From Sanchytrium tribonematis (Eukaryota > Sanchytriomycota > Sanchytriomycetes > Sanchytriales > Sanchytriaceae): 64,000 nucleotides of DNA. A model generated the notes under the pieces. The model was not told the origin of the DNA, did not search any database, and saw nothing but the letters and a program-made list of their open reading frames with translations. Below, one piece after another: positions 46,988 to 57,587 of the stretch; the first letter of the stretch is position 1; every line of letters starts with the position of its first letter. Location of the stretch: assembly GCA_018985235.1 (NCBI GenBank), contig JADGIG010000005.1, forward strand, positions 1-64,000. Reading direction: 5' to 3'. A program made the translations under genes and the position numbers.

Positions 46988-48992
46988 TTAATCTAATAAT
47001 TTCTCAAAATCAGCATCGTCTGGGTATAAAGAAGTGTAGTCAACTCGAATACTCGAGTTAGAAGGGCACCAAAATTGCATGCAATTGTCATAAATACCTC
47101 TATTAAAAACATTTTTTGGTCTCCCAATGCTACGTGAATTGAAACTACGGTATGTATCCATTTTGAAGATAAGTCCGAGGATGCTTTGGCTCTAATAATT
47201 CAATATCAGAATCCTCCTTTTTCATCTCAACATTGACATGATTCATATAAAAGAATCGGCCTCTATTAATATGCTCGTTTGTAGTCATGTTGCATAAAAT
47301 CAGAAATGTATGTGAGCCCCAAACAAATATAGACCATAACATATTCATAAGAATCCAGATACAAAACGCAAAATAAACTGGATGAAATAAGCCACCATTG
47401 CAAATTGAGATAAGTAAAGGAGATCGGTCCTTATTTGTACAGGACAGTAGCTCTTCGTTTTCATTATCTGCTGTGTCATATAAATAAGCAAGAGAAAGAA
47501 GAATATAAGAAATGCAGGTTGTTAGAAGAGCAGTCACAAATAGATAAAAATATTTGTGATTGTGATGGCCTATAACACTGCTGGTCCAAGGACAAAAGTG
47601 GTCAAACTTAGGTACACATATTCCTAGTTCACGACAGTGCTTACTTCTTAATGCTTTTCTTGCAACACACGCAGTACAAATGTTGTCTCGATTTAACATG
47701 TCTTTTGAATACAATGTTACCACCAAGTTTCGAAGATGTAATTCATCAATTAGACGCGGCATTTTTGGAACCTCATTCCAAGTTTTAAAAAAGTTGTAGT
47801 ACATGATAATTAGAGAAGAAATAAAAAATACAATTAAAAAAGTGTGTTGATGGATGTCGTTGTACATTGTCAAAAATAATATAAGTCCTATGGCTCCACT
47901 ATTAAGAACTAGACCGCTTAAGTAAAGTCCCTGTTGAACGATGGTGGAATTCCTTTCTCCGGCATATAAATATTGAATGCTTTGGATACTCATAAATACA
48001 GAAATTGGTAGAACGATAATATAGACGTACCAAGGAAACAGAATTCCAAATGTGACTGTACTCAACGTCAGTGTTGAGAATAAAAGAGACCAAAGTTTAG
48101 ACTTTGGTTTAATCTGCCTATAAATCCACAAAGTTTTGTCATGCATCCGTGCGTAGTCAAATACGCTATAATTTTCATTGTTCTTTTTATAAAGCTCAAC
48201 AGATATTTCGTCGTAACTCAGTGACTTTTTCAAAATATTTAAAAATGGCAGCAAAGTCGAATAGTAGTGGCCTTTGCACGCAGCCCAATGTAACGGTGTA
48301 AATCCTTCATTGTCGGGTTTTGTCAAAAGCTTAATGAGATCAATCTGATTTTGATCAGCGAATGGAAGAATCATATTATAAATTCCATGGTACCCCATCC
48401 AGTGAAAAACAGTATGGCCATCTGTATCTGGTTTCTCAAGTAATTCAAATCTGTCACATCCCGTCAAGATAGAAAACGAAATAAAGTCTTCTTTTGAAAG
48501 TACTGCACAAGTAAAAGGAGAAAATCCTTGCTCGTCCATACAACTGAATAAAGTGTAAATAACAGTCTTCTGGTCATCAAATTCACAATTTTGATCAATC
48601 CAAGTCAATAAATGCAGGACAATATCTATAGCACCTTGTCTACAGGCCCAATGTAATGGAGTCGCATTCAATACACCACTCTTTAATAAAAATATGTTTA
48701 AAATAGGGTACATTTGAATCGGCTCGATGATTGCATGCTTTCTCTTCAAAAAAACATCCAGAAGCTTACTCTGATTATGGAAGCATATCCAATGAATTAA
48801 AGAATTTGTGACTGATCCATCGGAATCAAATTCAAACAACTCCTCATAATTCGCATTTTCAATGAATGTAATTATTGCTGGATGTTTATCTTCTTGGTGT
48901 ACATAATCAATATACTTTTTCAAATCTGATGATTCAAAAGTAATGTCGCTTATTATTTGCGTATTCGAATTTACAGATGGTGGATTTTCCAT
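46988..48992 (-). CDS. AKR1-type ankyrin-repeat palmitoyltransferase
   Basis: Spliced from 47149-48992 and 46988-47129 into 661 residues. Ankyrin repeats occupy about 20-290 (TPLHWACRQGAIDIVLHLL, GFTPLHWAACKGHYYSTLLP), followed by four to six membrane helices and the DHHC cysteine-rich domain. That domain reads CTACVARKALRSKHC, then CVPKFDHFCPW, so the catalytic motif is DHFC rather than DHHC, and one zinc Cys is replaced by Leu. AKR1 in yeast likewise departs from DHHC. Akr1 acylates proteins at the Golgi and endosomes. The 3' exon adds PIGRPKNVFNRGIYDNCMQ and DYTSLYPDD, which fit the family C-terminus. Start chosen at MENPPSVNSN. Confidence 0.87.
47130..47148 (-). other. 19-nt intron in AKR1-like gene
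   Basis: GTAGTTTCAATTCACGTAG, phase 2, T12 and A14. Unspliced, the TAG inside the donor ends the protein at NGYIP. Removal adds 46 residues up to a stop codon followed by AATAAA. Confidence 0.88.
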
Positions 48993-49022
48993 CAACTTTC
49001 TTACAAAGGAGTAGCTTGCTAT

Positions 49023-49910
49023 ATGACTGATTATAAATTTCAGAATGAGATTGTTCAAATGATGTATGTATTCGGAGAAACTAGTGACCCTCTGCCAGCT
49101 GTTACTAAAATTATAGAAGAAATTGTCCGATATCATTTAATGGAAGTTATTTTACTAGCCAATGAAGCCTGTCGCCAAAGAGGAAATAGATTTATGAGTA
49201 TTGAAGATATCATATTTGTTATTAAGCATGATAAAACCAAGGTGTCGAGAATTAAAAGATATCTCAGTTATAAGGATGTAAGAAAAAATGCAAAAGACGA
49301 CGAGGAAAATATGGATGTAGATGACGCGGAAGATCAGCAATTAGATGAAATGAAACAGAAACAAACGATCAGACTACCTTGGGAGTATATAGAAGGCTTT
49401 ACTGATATTTTAGATGACGAGGAAATCGACGATCAAATAGATTTGGTCGCTTTAAAAGATGACAACCAGAGACTGAAAGACGCTGACAACAAGACCAAAG
49501 ATATGACATCTGAAGAATACATGTTTTATTCTGAATGTAGATCTGCATCGTTTTCTCATAGAAAAGGCAAAAAGTTTAGGACTTGGCTTAACATGAATGC
49601 CATAACTGACTCGAAACCAAATGATGACGTGGTAGACATTTTGGGGTTTATTGGATATGAAATGGTGCGGAGAATCACAGAATTTGCTCTCCAGATTAAG
49701 AAAAAATCAGAGTTAGAGAAGCCAATTCAAAGTGCCAGTAAAAAGGAAAAGGAGGATTTGGAAATTTTTTCAATGTTTTTTGTAAATAACAAGAATAGCC
49801 AGCCTACCCCATTGGAGGAATGCCATATTCTCGAGGCTTACCGAAGGCTTCAAAACCCAGTATATCCACACCCATATAAACAAGGTAAAGTAAGAACTTT
49901 ATTAACCTAA
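49023..49910 (+). CDS. SPT3: SAGA subunit SPT3 (SUPT3H)
   Basis: A 295-residue protein from ATG 49023. A TAF13-like histone fold lies at the N-terminus (FQNEIVQMMYVFGETSDPLP, then RGNRFMSIEDIIFVIKHDKT with KRYLSYKDV). The Spt3-specific C-terminal part follows, with YMFYSECRSASFSHRKGKKF and LGFIGYEMVRRITE. A TAF11-like second fold is carried in the same chain, as in Spt3. SPT3 delivers TBP to promoters within SAGA. The start is 30 bp from the divergent AKR1 start, and the stop codon lies in TAATAAA. Confidence 0.92.
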   Translation: MTDYKFQNEIVQMMYVFGETSDPLPAVTKIIEEIVRYHLMEVILLANEACRQRGNRFMSIEDIIFVIKHDKTKVSRIKRYLSYKDVRKNAKDDEENMDVDDAEDQQLDEMKQKQTIRLPWEYIEGFTDILDDEEIDDQIDLVALKDDNQRLKDADNKTKDMTSEEYMFYSECRSASFSHRKGKKFRTWLNMNAITDSKPNDDVVDILGFIGYEMVRRITEFALQIKKKSELEKPIQSASKKEKEDLEIFSMFFVNNKNSQPTPLEECHILEAYRRLQNPVYPHPYKQGKVRTLLT

Positions 49911-49935
49911 TAAACCTCCTTAAAACTTCTGTACA

Positions 49936-51300
49936 ATGCAATTTTCGCTGACAGGGAACGATTCGAGACCTGGAACTCATGCTAGCTTGATGAATGAATG
50001 TGTCCTTAGACCTGATTCTTCTTGTCTTTTAGAACCACTTGATTCTATAAGCTTGGAGGTAGGAAATAGTGAATTTAGAACATCTGCAAAAAATATCTCT
50101 AATGGTTCTAAAACGTTAAAAACCTTTAAATGTGCGCCTGTATTTCCTACTGATATCTTGGTGAAAGAAATATCTAATTCTGAATTAACTCAAACCTTTG
50201 ATTTAACAGCATTTGAGCCACAAGAGCATCACGTTTACATACCAAATGCAAGTCGTATTTTATGGATTACAGACCCAGATTGGATTATTGTGGCATGTAA
50301 TGAAGATGAGCAATCGTATTTACACATTATAGACTCTTCTAATTTAAAGCGATTATATTCTGTTGTATTTGAAAAGGAAATTTTGGCTTTTGATTATTTC
50401 AAGGATGTCAAATTTTCAAATTTAGCCACAGTTATCGCAGTCGTGTTCAAAAACTCAGTAGGAGTACCTCTTTTCGGATTACCCTTACATTCTCGCTCTT
50501 CTGTCATCGAAATATCTCCATTGATGCATTTAAACATATACCCAGAAGAAAAACCTACAAGTATAGACTGCAGATACAATCTTGTTGCAGTTGGATATCT
50601 CAATGGAGAGGTTGCGCTATTCAAATTGAACGAAATACCGTCGGCTGTTAAGCCCTTCTTTCACAAGTATACCCATTCGTCAATTGTCAGCCGCGTTCAT
50701 TTACCTGTCTATTTGGGGAATCCAACTCAACCTAAATTTGTTATTTCCTGCGGCCTGAACGGAAAAATCATATATAGTGAATTTTCAATCAAACAGGCCC
50801 ATGGCGGTATTGCTTATTCAACTACAACTGCTCTGAGTAACTTTTGCTATTTAAATTTTGTCGATGGAGTTCTCTTTTGTGACACTGATGATACTGTAAA
50901 ATTTGCGACCAGCTTTAGTCGAACAGAAACAAGAAGGCTAGTGACTGTCCGCTCTGGGATTCGGGAATATGCTACATCCAATTTACACCCATTTATCGCA
51001 ATGGGAGGAGGTGCTGGCTGCTTAGTGATTCACAACGCAAATCAAAGTCGTGTTAAACATGGAAAAGTCTATATATATAGTTATTCTTATATTAAAGAAG
51101 TTGATGACTGTCTCGAGATGTATATGATGGACAATTCTAAACTTCCAAAAGACCCGCCTCAGAGTCTTAGGCCTGATGGTTCGATGGTAGCAGTCCAAAA
51201 TTCAGGCAAAATCAATGCGCTGAGCTGGTCCCCAAATCCAGAAAACTGCGGTCAAATTGCGCATTTAGGAAATAGCGTTTTAAGTATCTTCACATTATAA
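49936..51300 (+). CDS. WD40 protein, possible TFIIIC subunit (GTF3C2/tau-60 like)
   Basis: A 454-residue beta-propeller protein 25 bp after SPT3 in the same direction. Degenerate WD40 blades run from about residue 100 (SRILWITDPDWIIVACNEDE, YNLVAVGYLNGEVALFKLN, FVISCGLNGKIIYSEF). Near residue 340 VRSGIREYATSNLHPFIAMG and at the end INALSWSPNPENCGQIAHLG resemble the TFIIIC propeller subunits of the GTF3C2 type, which recruit RNA polymerase III to tRNA genes. The match is by eye, so another propeller family is possible. Confidence 0.45.
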   Translation: MQFSLTGNDSRPGTHASLMNECVLRPDSSCLLEPLDSISLEVGNSEFRTSAKNISNGSKTLKTFKCAPVFPTDILVKEISNSELTQTFDLTAFEPQEHHVYIPNASRILWITDPDWIIVACNEDEQSYLHIIDSSNLKRLYSVVFEKEILAFDYFKDVKFSNLATVIAVVFKNSVGVPLFGLPLHSRSSVIEISPLMHLNIYPEEKPTSIDCRYNLVAVGYLNGEVALFKLNEIPSAVKPFFHKYTHSSIVSRVHLPVYLGNPTQPKFVISCGLNGKIIYSEFSIKQAHGGIAYSTTTALSNFCYLNFVDGVLFCDTDDTVKFATSFSRTETRRLVTVRSGIREYATSNLHPFIAMGGGAGCLVIHNANQSRVKHGKVYIYSYSYIKEVDDCLEMYMMDNSKLPKDPPQSLRPDGSMVAVQNSGKINALSWSPNPENCGQIAHLGNSVLSIFTL

Positions 51301-51304
51301 TTAT

Positions 51305-54300
51305 TTATTGCCAAGAGGACATATTTAAACCAAGTACCATATCTTCAATTCTCGTATTAGTAAAAAACTTTTCTCTATAATACTGAATGCAAGCTTCTCT
51401 GTTCTTATGAGGAAATAGTTTTTCTTGTTTAGAATCAATCCAAGTTTTGCTAGACATCCGGTTTAATGCCGATAACACAGTAATCAAAATAAGTTGTGGT
51501 AAAATTTCCATAGGGATTGAACAAGTTCCGTCCAATGGTCCAAAATTTTGAATGTTCTTTCGCTTATACAAAGTCACAAATGCATTTTCGCGATCAGGCC
51601 TAATGACAATGACAACATCACCAAAATCTCCTGAAATTGTCCATGGCATATATGGAATAGACCCTTCATCCCAAACAATATGAATGCTGTCGTTTCCTAT
51701 ATGTTTTTTCAAATAACTTTCGCCTCTACCTTGAATAAGTTGATGATCATGAAAAACAATTTCGTTGATTGCTGTAGTGATAATTCTACACTTGTCTTCT
51801 TCTTCAAGACCTCCAGAAAATCCAGAATAGCTATCTAAATCAATAATCGGAGCTAGTTTGTTTGCAAAAGCAGTGTATTCTGGACTGAATCTAGTAGTTG
51901 AAAAGATTTCTTTTTCTGATTTTGCATCTTTAGCAACAAAAAAGAGACCGGCCTTGAAAGTTTCTCTTCCAAAAGATTTATCAACATTTTTCATCATCTT
52001 TTGAATATAGGTTGTATCTTCACTATACAAGATACCTCGATCTCTAAAATTACCAGTATTGGTTATACCCAAATGAATTAGAAACCTAACTAAATCATCA
52101 CTCTTTTCTCGTCTGCCTTAACATCAAACCCTCAGTCACAGCCATTAATTTAAAATAAAAGTTTTTCCGATTCTAAATAAATAAAAAATACTTTTCCAAG
52201 CTTGTTTTCACTAATTCCGTATCACTCCTTTTAAAATATTGTACTTCTTTCAAATTGACTCTAGGTGAAGTTGGCGCATTGGTCATAGGCAATGGTTGAA
52301 ATGATAACTTCTTAGATCTTTCTGTGACATCGTCAATTTGAATCTTACTCGAATTAAAAAGTGTTTTAATACCAATAACATTAGTTGTATTGTTATTTAA
52401 CAACAGTATACTCTTTGGCAAACTTATGCATTTTTGAGGAATTTCTTTAAAATTTGAATCGTATAAATCCGTCTTATTATACAAATGAATCAGACTTGAT
52501 TGACAAATTGCACTCAAAGTTTTTAATTCATTGGCGATATGCGCATTTTTGAATGGATTAGGTTCAATCTTGGAGAAATCTTCTAATGAAGAAATAGCAT
52601 TTAATACTGGCAATATAATTTGCACCACATTAGATTTAGATTTGTATAAACAGCAACTATCTACTAGAAAGAAAGCCTGCTTTTCGATTAATCTAGCTCG
52701 AATAAGTTCTCTATCATGATCAGCGATTATGATACGCTTTTGTTCCTCAAGAGCTGTGACCATTTTACAAAGAATATTCAATAATAAATCCCCGTTGGAA
52801 ATGCTGTTAATAACATCAAAACAGCCATAGGTTAATGTATAGAGCAGATCGATGGAGCTATTCATGATTTCAATATTATCAGAACGACTTAAAATCAAAC
52901 AATGACTAACAATATCTTCAAGGTGCTTAAGGTGAGTTCCTTGAACATCTTTGACATTAAATTTTGCGACTGCATACAAGCCTAAAAGTTTCATTGAGTT
53001 GCAAATAAGTGGAACGTTCTCATCTTTCGAGATTTCTTTATCACGTTGCTCATAGAGCAATACATACTTTAAAAGATAGTTGATAATAAATTCGTGATTC
53101 AAGTCAGTGGAATCAGCATATAGAAATAAGTCTTGGCCAAGTCTCCAGAAATAGCTCAAATCCAATTGTGATTTCGATTTTAAGTCCTCTAAAACACTTA
53201 CGGCTTTTTCTTTCTTATTAGAAGCAAATAAAGCAGCCATTAATTTAAAATAAAAGTTGTCCGATGAGATACTTTGGAGCTTCTCAACTAAGTATTTTGG
53301 TTTTAGCTGATACAAAATATCAAAAATAAACAAAACCGGTGCAGCCGTGTCTGGTGCGCTAAAAAGCAATTCCAGATAATCCATATTTCCAAAAATATAT
53401 TTGTCGACAAGAAACTCCGCGTGGTCGAATAAACTGGCATTCCTATTAGTCCAAGCAGCGAGCACTACCCGAAAAAGCATTTTTACTTGAGTTTTTGCAA
53501 TAATTCTCTTTGCGGTAACACTCAACTTCAAATTTTGTGATTTTGCGAAAAAATCCATCATCAAGTATGTTGTTTCTCTGGTTAATTTCGTTTTCTCTAG
53601 AAGATTATAAGGATAATACCAGTTGGACGACCATTGTGAATCTCCTATTTTTTGGGCAGCTTCCACTGTAAAATACTCACTTTCAGTAAATAATTTATGG
53701 TTCGTTAAACTAAATGTTTCTAATGCTTTTAAATTGAAGATCTCATTAGCGTTCATGTGTTTTAAAAAGGCAGAATATGTAATATCGCTCCATCTTTCAA
53801 TAATGTAATCTACGAAATAAGCTCCTTGAATATTTTCGATCTGGTTCAAATGTGACTGAGGGTTTGATGTTAAGGGTACGACCAAAAATACTGTAGCGAA
53901 TGATTCAGACAGTGCAATCTTTTCCATGGTGGACGTACTGTTTTCATGAACAGATGAATAAATACTTTGAAAAACATGTATACAACTTCCGCAAATCATG
54001 TCCCAATCTGTATTTGGGGTTGAAAAGCATCTTTGAACAATACCTCGAAGAAAGTATAAGACTCTACTTACACCAGCTTGTTGCAAAGTATCAGAGCGAA
54101 CATTGTTTAAAATTTGACATAACGTCGATACATCTTTTTCCTCCTGTTCGTGCCAAAATAATCGAAACGAGCTATCCTGAAGCCATCTTTGCAAAACATT
54201 CCAGCCCCATTTAGGCTCAACAACCGTCAACTTTAAATCACTTTCAGCAGCATGTTTTAATGCAACCTGACAAACCATTCCAACCGCAGAATTCCAAATA

Positions 54301-55118
54301 AGTTTGTACGGTTCACCGAATTTTGATTCATGTGGAATATCACTATGCAATTTAAATTTCAACAGACTTACCCATGCAGGAAGAGGCTGCTGGACAATTA
54401 AATTCATATATGGCGTAGCAATACTTTCTAAAATTCTAGGGTCAGGCGAGGAAGATTTTGTACCAGAATAAGAGTAGCCAAAATGATGTACTAGATCAGG
54501 CAAGTAATTCTTCACGACAGAATCCAACAACACTTGAACCAAATTACGTAGTCTTGTCCAACAGAAATGAGATGGTAAAAATCTGTCTCCTAATGCCAAC
54601 GTAAAGACTGAACCACCATGCGCCCAGAGCTCATTTCTCCTTATTGTTTGAATTTCGTGATACAGGTATGGCGACGCAGCCACTATCAAACTTAAGGCTG
54701 CTGAGGTAAACGCGACTTGCTGGTCGATGTTTAGTTCAAATGTCTTAAATGTGCCAGATGAGAACATAGTAAGAGCCAATATTGGCATCCCATCTTCAGG
54801 CTTTGCAGCAATAGAAAACTTGATAAGATCTTCGAGTTTTGAGTCAGTCTTACCCATGGAATCACTCCATAACAATATGCAAAATTGTAATACTGCCCAT
54901 TTTTCGGTTGAGTTATCATGTATAAGTGCAGTCAGAACATCAGCCGCATAATCTTTTATGACTAAGGCCAACTCTCCTTCAAAAATATCGGCCTTTAAAG
55001 GAAAGATCTCGTGATGAAACTCCTTGGCTAACTTGGATTTCCTATCGTCCACTTGACTGGCGTACTTCTTGTATTGTTTTGACTTCTTACCAGCTAGGTT
55101 TAAATTGGAAGAACTCAT
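51305..55118 (-). CDS. RalGAP-alpha/tuberin-like Rap/Ran-GAP protein, frame broken by a 48-nt insertion
   Basis: The 5' part (55118 down to 52192) is helical, HEAT-like and ~975 residues long. The 3' part (to 51305) is a Rap/Ran-GAP domain: FKAGLFFVAKDA, YSGFSGGLEEEDKCRI, NEIVFHDHQLIQGRG, LKKHIGNDSIHIVWDEG with the catalytic Asn thumb, FGDVVIVIRPDRENAF and NFGPLDG. A consensus 19-nt intron lies at 52173-52191. After it the frame holds four stops, all inside 52116-52163. Without those 48 bases it reads LEKIGNRREKSDDLVRFLIH. A 79-nt intron (52113-52191) would also keep frame and give 1244 residues. RalGAP activates GTP hydrolysis on Ral-type GTPases upstream of TOR. The ATG at 55118 was chosen. 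Confidence 0.8.
52116..52163. repeat. 48-nt mosaic insertion copied from two places in the same gene
   Basis: Bases 52116-52140 are an exact 25-nt inverted copy of 53851-53875. Bases 52139-52163 are an exact 25-nt direct copy of 53234-53258. The two share a 2-nt overlap at the junction. The length is a multiple of three, but the copied sequence introduces TAA, TGA, TGA and TAA into the RalGAP frame. This looks like a templated insertion during break repair, or a sequencing/amplification chimera. Confidence 0.85.
52173..52191 (-). other. 19-nt intron in RalGAP-like gene
   Basis: GTATTTTTTATTTATTTAG, phase 2, T12 and A14. It lies 9 bases upstream (in mRNA sense) of the 48-nt insertion. A downstream CAG at 52113 could instead serve as a 79-nt intron's acceptor. 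Confidence 0.8.
53234..53258 (+). repeat. Source of direct 25-nt segment found in the 48-nt insertion
   Basis: Identical, in the same orientation, to 52139-52163. It lies within the HEAT-like coding region of the RalGAP gene and is intact there. Confidence 0.85.
53851..53875 (+). repeat. Source of inverted 25-nt segment found in the 48-nt insertion
   Basis: Reverse complement identical to 52116-52140. It lies within the HEAT-like coding region of the RalGAP gene and is intact there. Confidence 0.85.
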
Positions 55119-55297
55119 CTGTTTCAATAGTTGCACGTCGCCATCTTTTTTTATTTATTTTTCAAATTTTGTAATTAATTGTTTAACAGCATAAGCTTTA
55201 ATTGTGTAGACATCTGACTTAAGCTTCAACGATTATAAATTTATTTCTTCTGAGTATGACCGCAGTAAAACCCAAAAAAATTAATTTACTTCAAATT

Positions 55298-56663
55298 TTA
55301 AGTGATGGAGACTCGCTTTTGAACGTCTTCTCTTTTCGTCATTTCGCTAGATTGTTTTATAATGCCGCGTTTCTTATTTTCGGCTGCTTGAATAAGTTTG
55401 ATGTATTCAAATGTAGTTTCTCCCATTTCAACACTGTCCATTCCTTCTTCATATTGCTCGTCATTTAATTGTAATTTCAGTCCCGGGATTTTTCCCATAA
55501 CGTATAAAATTGCCACAGTCCAACAAAATGACCATGCCCCACATACAATACAATCTAAAATTTGCCATCCTAGTAGCTGATATTCTCCTTCAATAATACC
55601 ACTATATTGAACAGAAGTACCATCGAGAGCCGGCCAGTATCTTTCGCAAAATACTCCATTTAAAATATTACCGACGACACCTCCAACCCCATGAACACTA
55701 AATACGTCTAACTAAGTTAAATTAGATTACAGTATCATCAAATCTCATTTTTTCCTTAATTTTACCGCTTAAAAAGCAACAAACTGCTCCTATGTGCCCA
55801 ATTGCAATAGCACTTGAGGGCGACACAAATCCAGCGCAAGGCGTTATAGCTACAAGACCACTTATTGCACCTGCGCAAAATCCGGTTGATGTTATTTTTC
55901 CTTTTTTCATAAAATCCATAATCATCCAAGTCATAGAAGCTGCTGCAGCGGCTAGATTAGTCGCTACAATTGCAGCAGTTGCACGTCCATCAGCCTTTAA
56001 TGCACTACCGCCATTAAATCCATTCCAACCAAACCAAAGTAATAGAGTTCCTAAAACAACACTGACAGGGGAATAAGGATCTCCAGATTGCTGTTTTTTG
56101 TTTTTTCGCTGTCCAACCATTAAGACATAAGCCAATGCTGCAAAACCACTAGAAATATGCACTGGTGAGCCACCAGCAAAATCCAAGACTCCATTTTTGA
56201 ATAACCAACCATTTGCGTTCCAACACCAATAAGCGATAGGATCATAGACAATAAATGACCAAATAAATACAAAAATAAGTTTAGGAAACATTCTAGCTCG
56301 GTCAGCGGCGCCTCCGATAACCAATGCAGGCGTTATACATGCAAACGTTGCCTGAAAAAATACAAACGCGTATTCAGGATATGGGCTAACTCTAGTAATA
56401 TCTATATTTTGGAAAAATGCTTTGTCAAAAGCACCAATAAAACCACTACCATTTTCTGAATAGACGAGTGAATAACCTGCAAAAAACCATTGCATCATTA
56501 CAATTGAATTAGCTATATAACATAATAATAGAATTGATAATGCAGATTTTTGATTCGTAAGTCCAGAGTAAAAGTAACCCAAGCCTGGTATCATTATAAA
56601 CACCAAAACCGCGCTTAACAACAAAAAAGCTGTATTTCCATCATAGTCATCAATCTCGACCAT
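55298..56663 (-). CDS. Ammonium transporter (AMT/MEP)
   Basis: Spliced from 55731-56663 and 55298-55711 into 448 residues with 11 expected helices. AMT/MEP/Rh landmarks are MIPGLGYFYSGLTNQKSALS, WFFAGYSL, FQATFACITPALVIGGAADR, the pore His in GGSPVHISSGFAALAY, and LLLWFGWNGFNGGSAL. The exon junction restores RFDDTLDVFSVHGVGGVVGN, which carries the second pore His; unspliced, the frame would stop three residues on and lose it. It imports ammonium; the cytosolic tail (about 60 residues) is charged. Start chosen at MVEIDDYDG. Confidence 0.95.
55712..55730 (-). other. 19-nt intron in ammonium transporter
   Basis: GTAATCTAATTTAACTTAG, phase 0, T12 and A14. Removal joins RFDDT to LDVFSVHGVGG, the second pore-histidine motif. 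Confidence 0.95.
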
Positions 56664-56832
56664 TATATCAAGCCACCTCTTCAAAAATTCAAATAAATTA
56701 TATGTGAATTTGTAAAATTAATAATTATATAAATCAGTTAAAACGAACGTTCTATTTATTATGACCCTAGACCTTTTTTAATTCAATCGAAAGATCTCTC
56801 TCTAATAAATTCAGCAATTTAATTCTCGAATA

Positions 56833-57573
56833 CTAATTTTTTAACTCCGTAATAGGTTCGAGACCATCAGAAATTCTCTTGATATTAATTTCCTCTAATG
56901 TCAATGTTGGTAACGAAAAATCAATTTTCTCAGGAATCTTTGTTTTTTTCTTAAAAAGCTTCGACGCTTTATTTTTACTATAGCCATGCTTTGCACTAGC
57001 CTTGTTTTTGACATTGATGTCTGGAACAGCTTGAGTTTCGTTTTCTTCAACACTGTCTTCATCATTCAAAAGCTTACTAATCGGAGAAACATACAACGGT
57101 AAACCGTAAATATCTTCAAGTACAGCACGTTTCATTATTCTCGGCAAAATGATACTACACACTCTTTCTTCATTTAAGAGTTTATCGATGAATTCGTCCA
57201 TGTGTATAATCTGAAATTCTGATGTGGTCCTATATCTGAGTTTTTGATATTTTGAGAAAAATGGTTCTAAAGTTTGATATATTGATGATGCATCCATCGT
57301 CATTCGAAAATACAATAAGCCTAATGCAGATAAGTATTTAAAGGAGCTGTTGTTTATGTAGGCTAAAACTATTTCTTTTGAGGGTTTTATTATGGAAAGC
57401 CTATACAACAAACAAATAAATTCTGAAGCTTTTTGATTACCTCCAAAAGTTCCACCTACATATTGAAGTTTTACAGCACGATCCACGATTGTAGCTGCAT
57501 TTAAACCGAAGCACATTTCCTTATAATAATTTGATTGTAGAATTCTATGAACTACAATTTCTTCAAAAATCAT
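56833..57573 (-). CDS. PRP38: Pre-mRNA splicing factor PRP38 (short N-terminus)
   Basis: A 246-residue PRP38 homologue: NYYKEMCFGLNAATIVDRAV, LQYVGGTFGGNQKASEFICL, FKYLSALGLLYFRMTM, QIIHMDEFIDKLLNEERVCS and IILPRIMKRAVLED. A basic tail (KNKASKLFKKKTKIPEK) follows. PRP38 is a tri-snRNP protein needed for spliceosome activation. The usual N-terminal ~30 residues (with HGTNPQ) are missing: the ATG lies just 14 bp after the SWP73 stop on the same strand, so there is little room for another exon. It is of interest because this organism splices 19-nt introns. Confidence 0.9.
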   Translation of the reverse strand: MIFEEIVVHRILQSNYYKEMCFGLNAATIVDRAVKLQYVGGTFGGNQKASEFICLLYRLSIIKPSKEIVLAYINNSSFKYLSALGLLYFRMTMDASSIYQTLEPFFSKYQKLRYRTTSEFQIIHMDEFIDKLLNEERVCSIILPRIMKRAVLEDIYGLPLYVSPISKLLNDEDSVEENETQAVPDINVKNKASAKHGYSKNKASKLFKKKTKIPEKIDFSLPTLTLEEINIKRISDGLEPITELKN

Positions 57574-57587
57574 GTTTTACAACTCCT

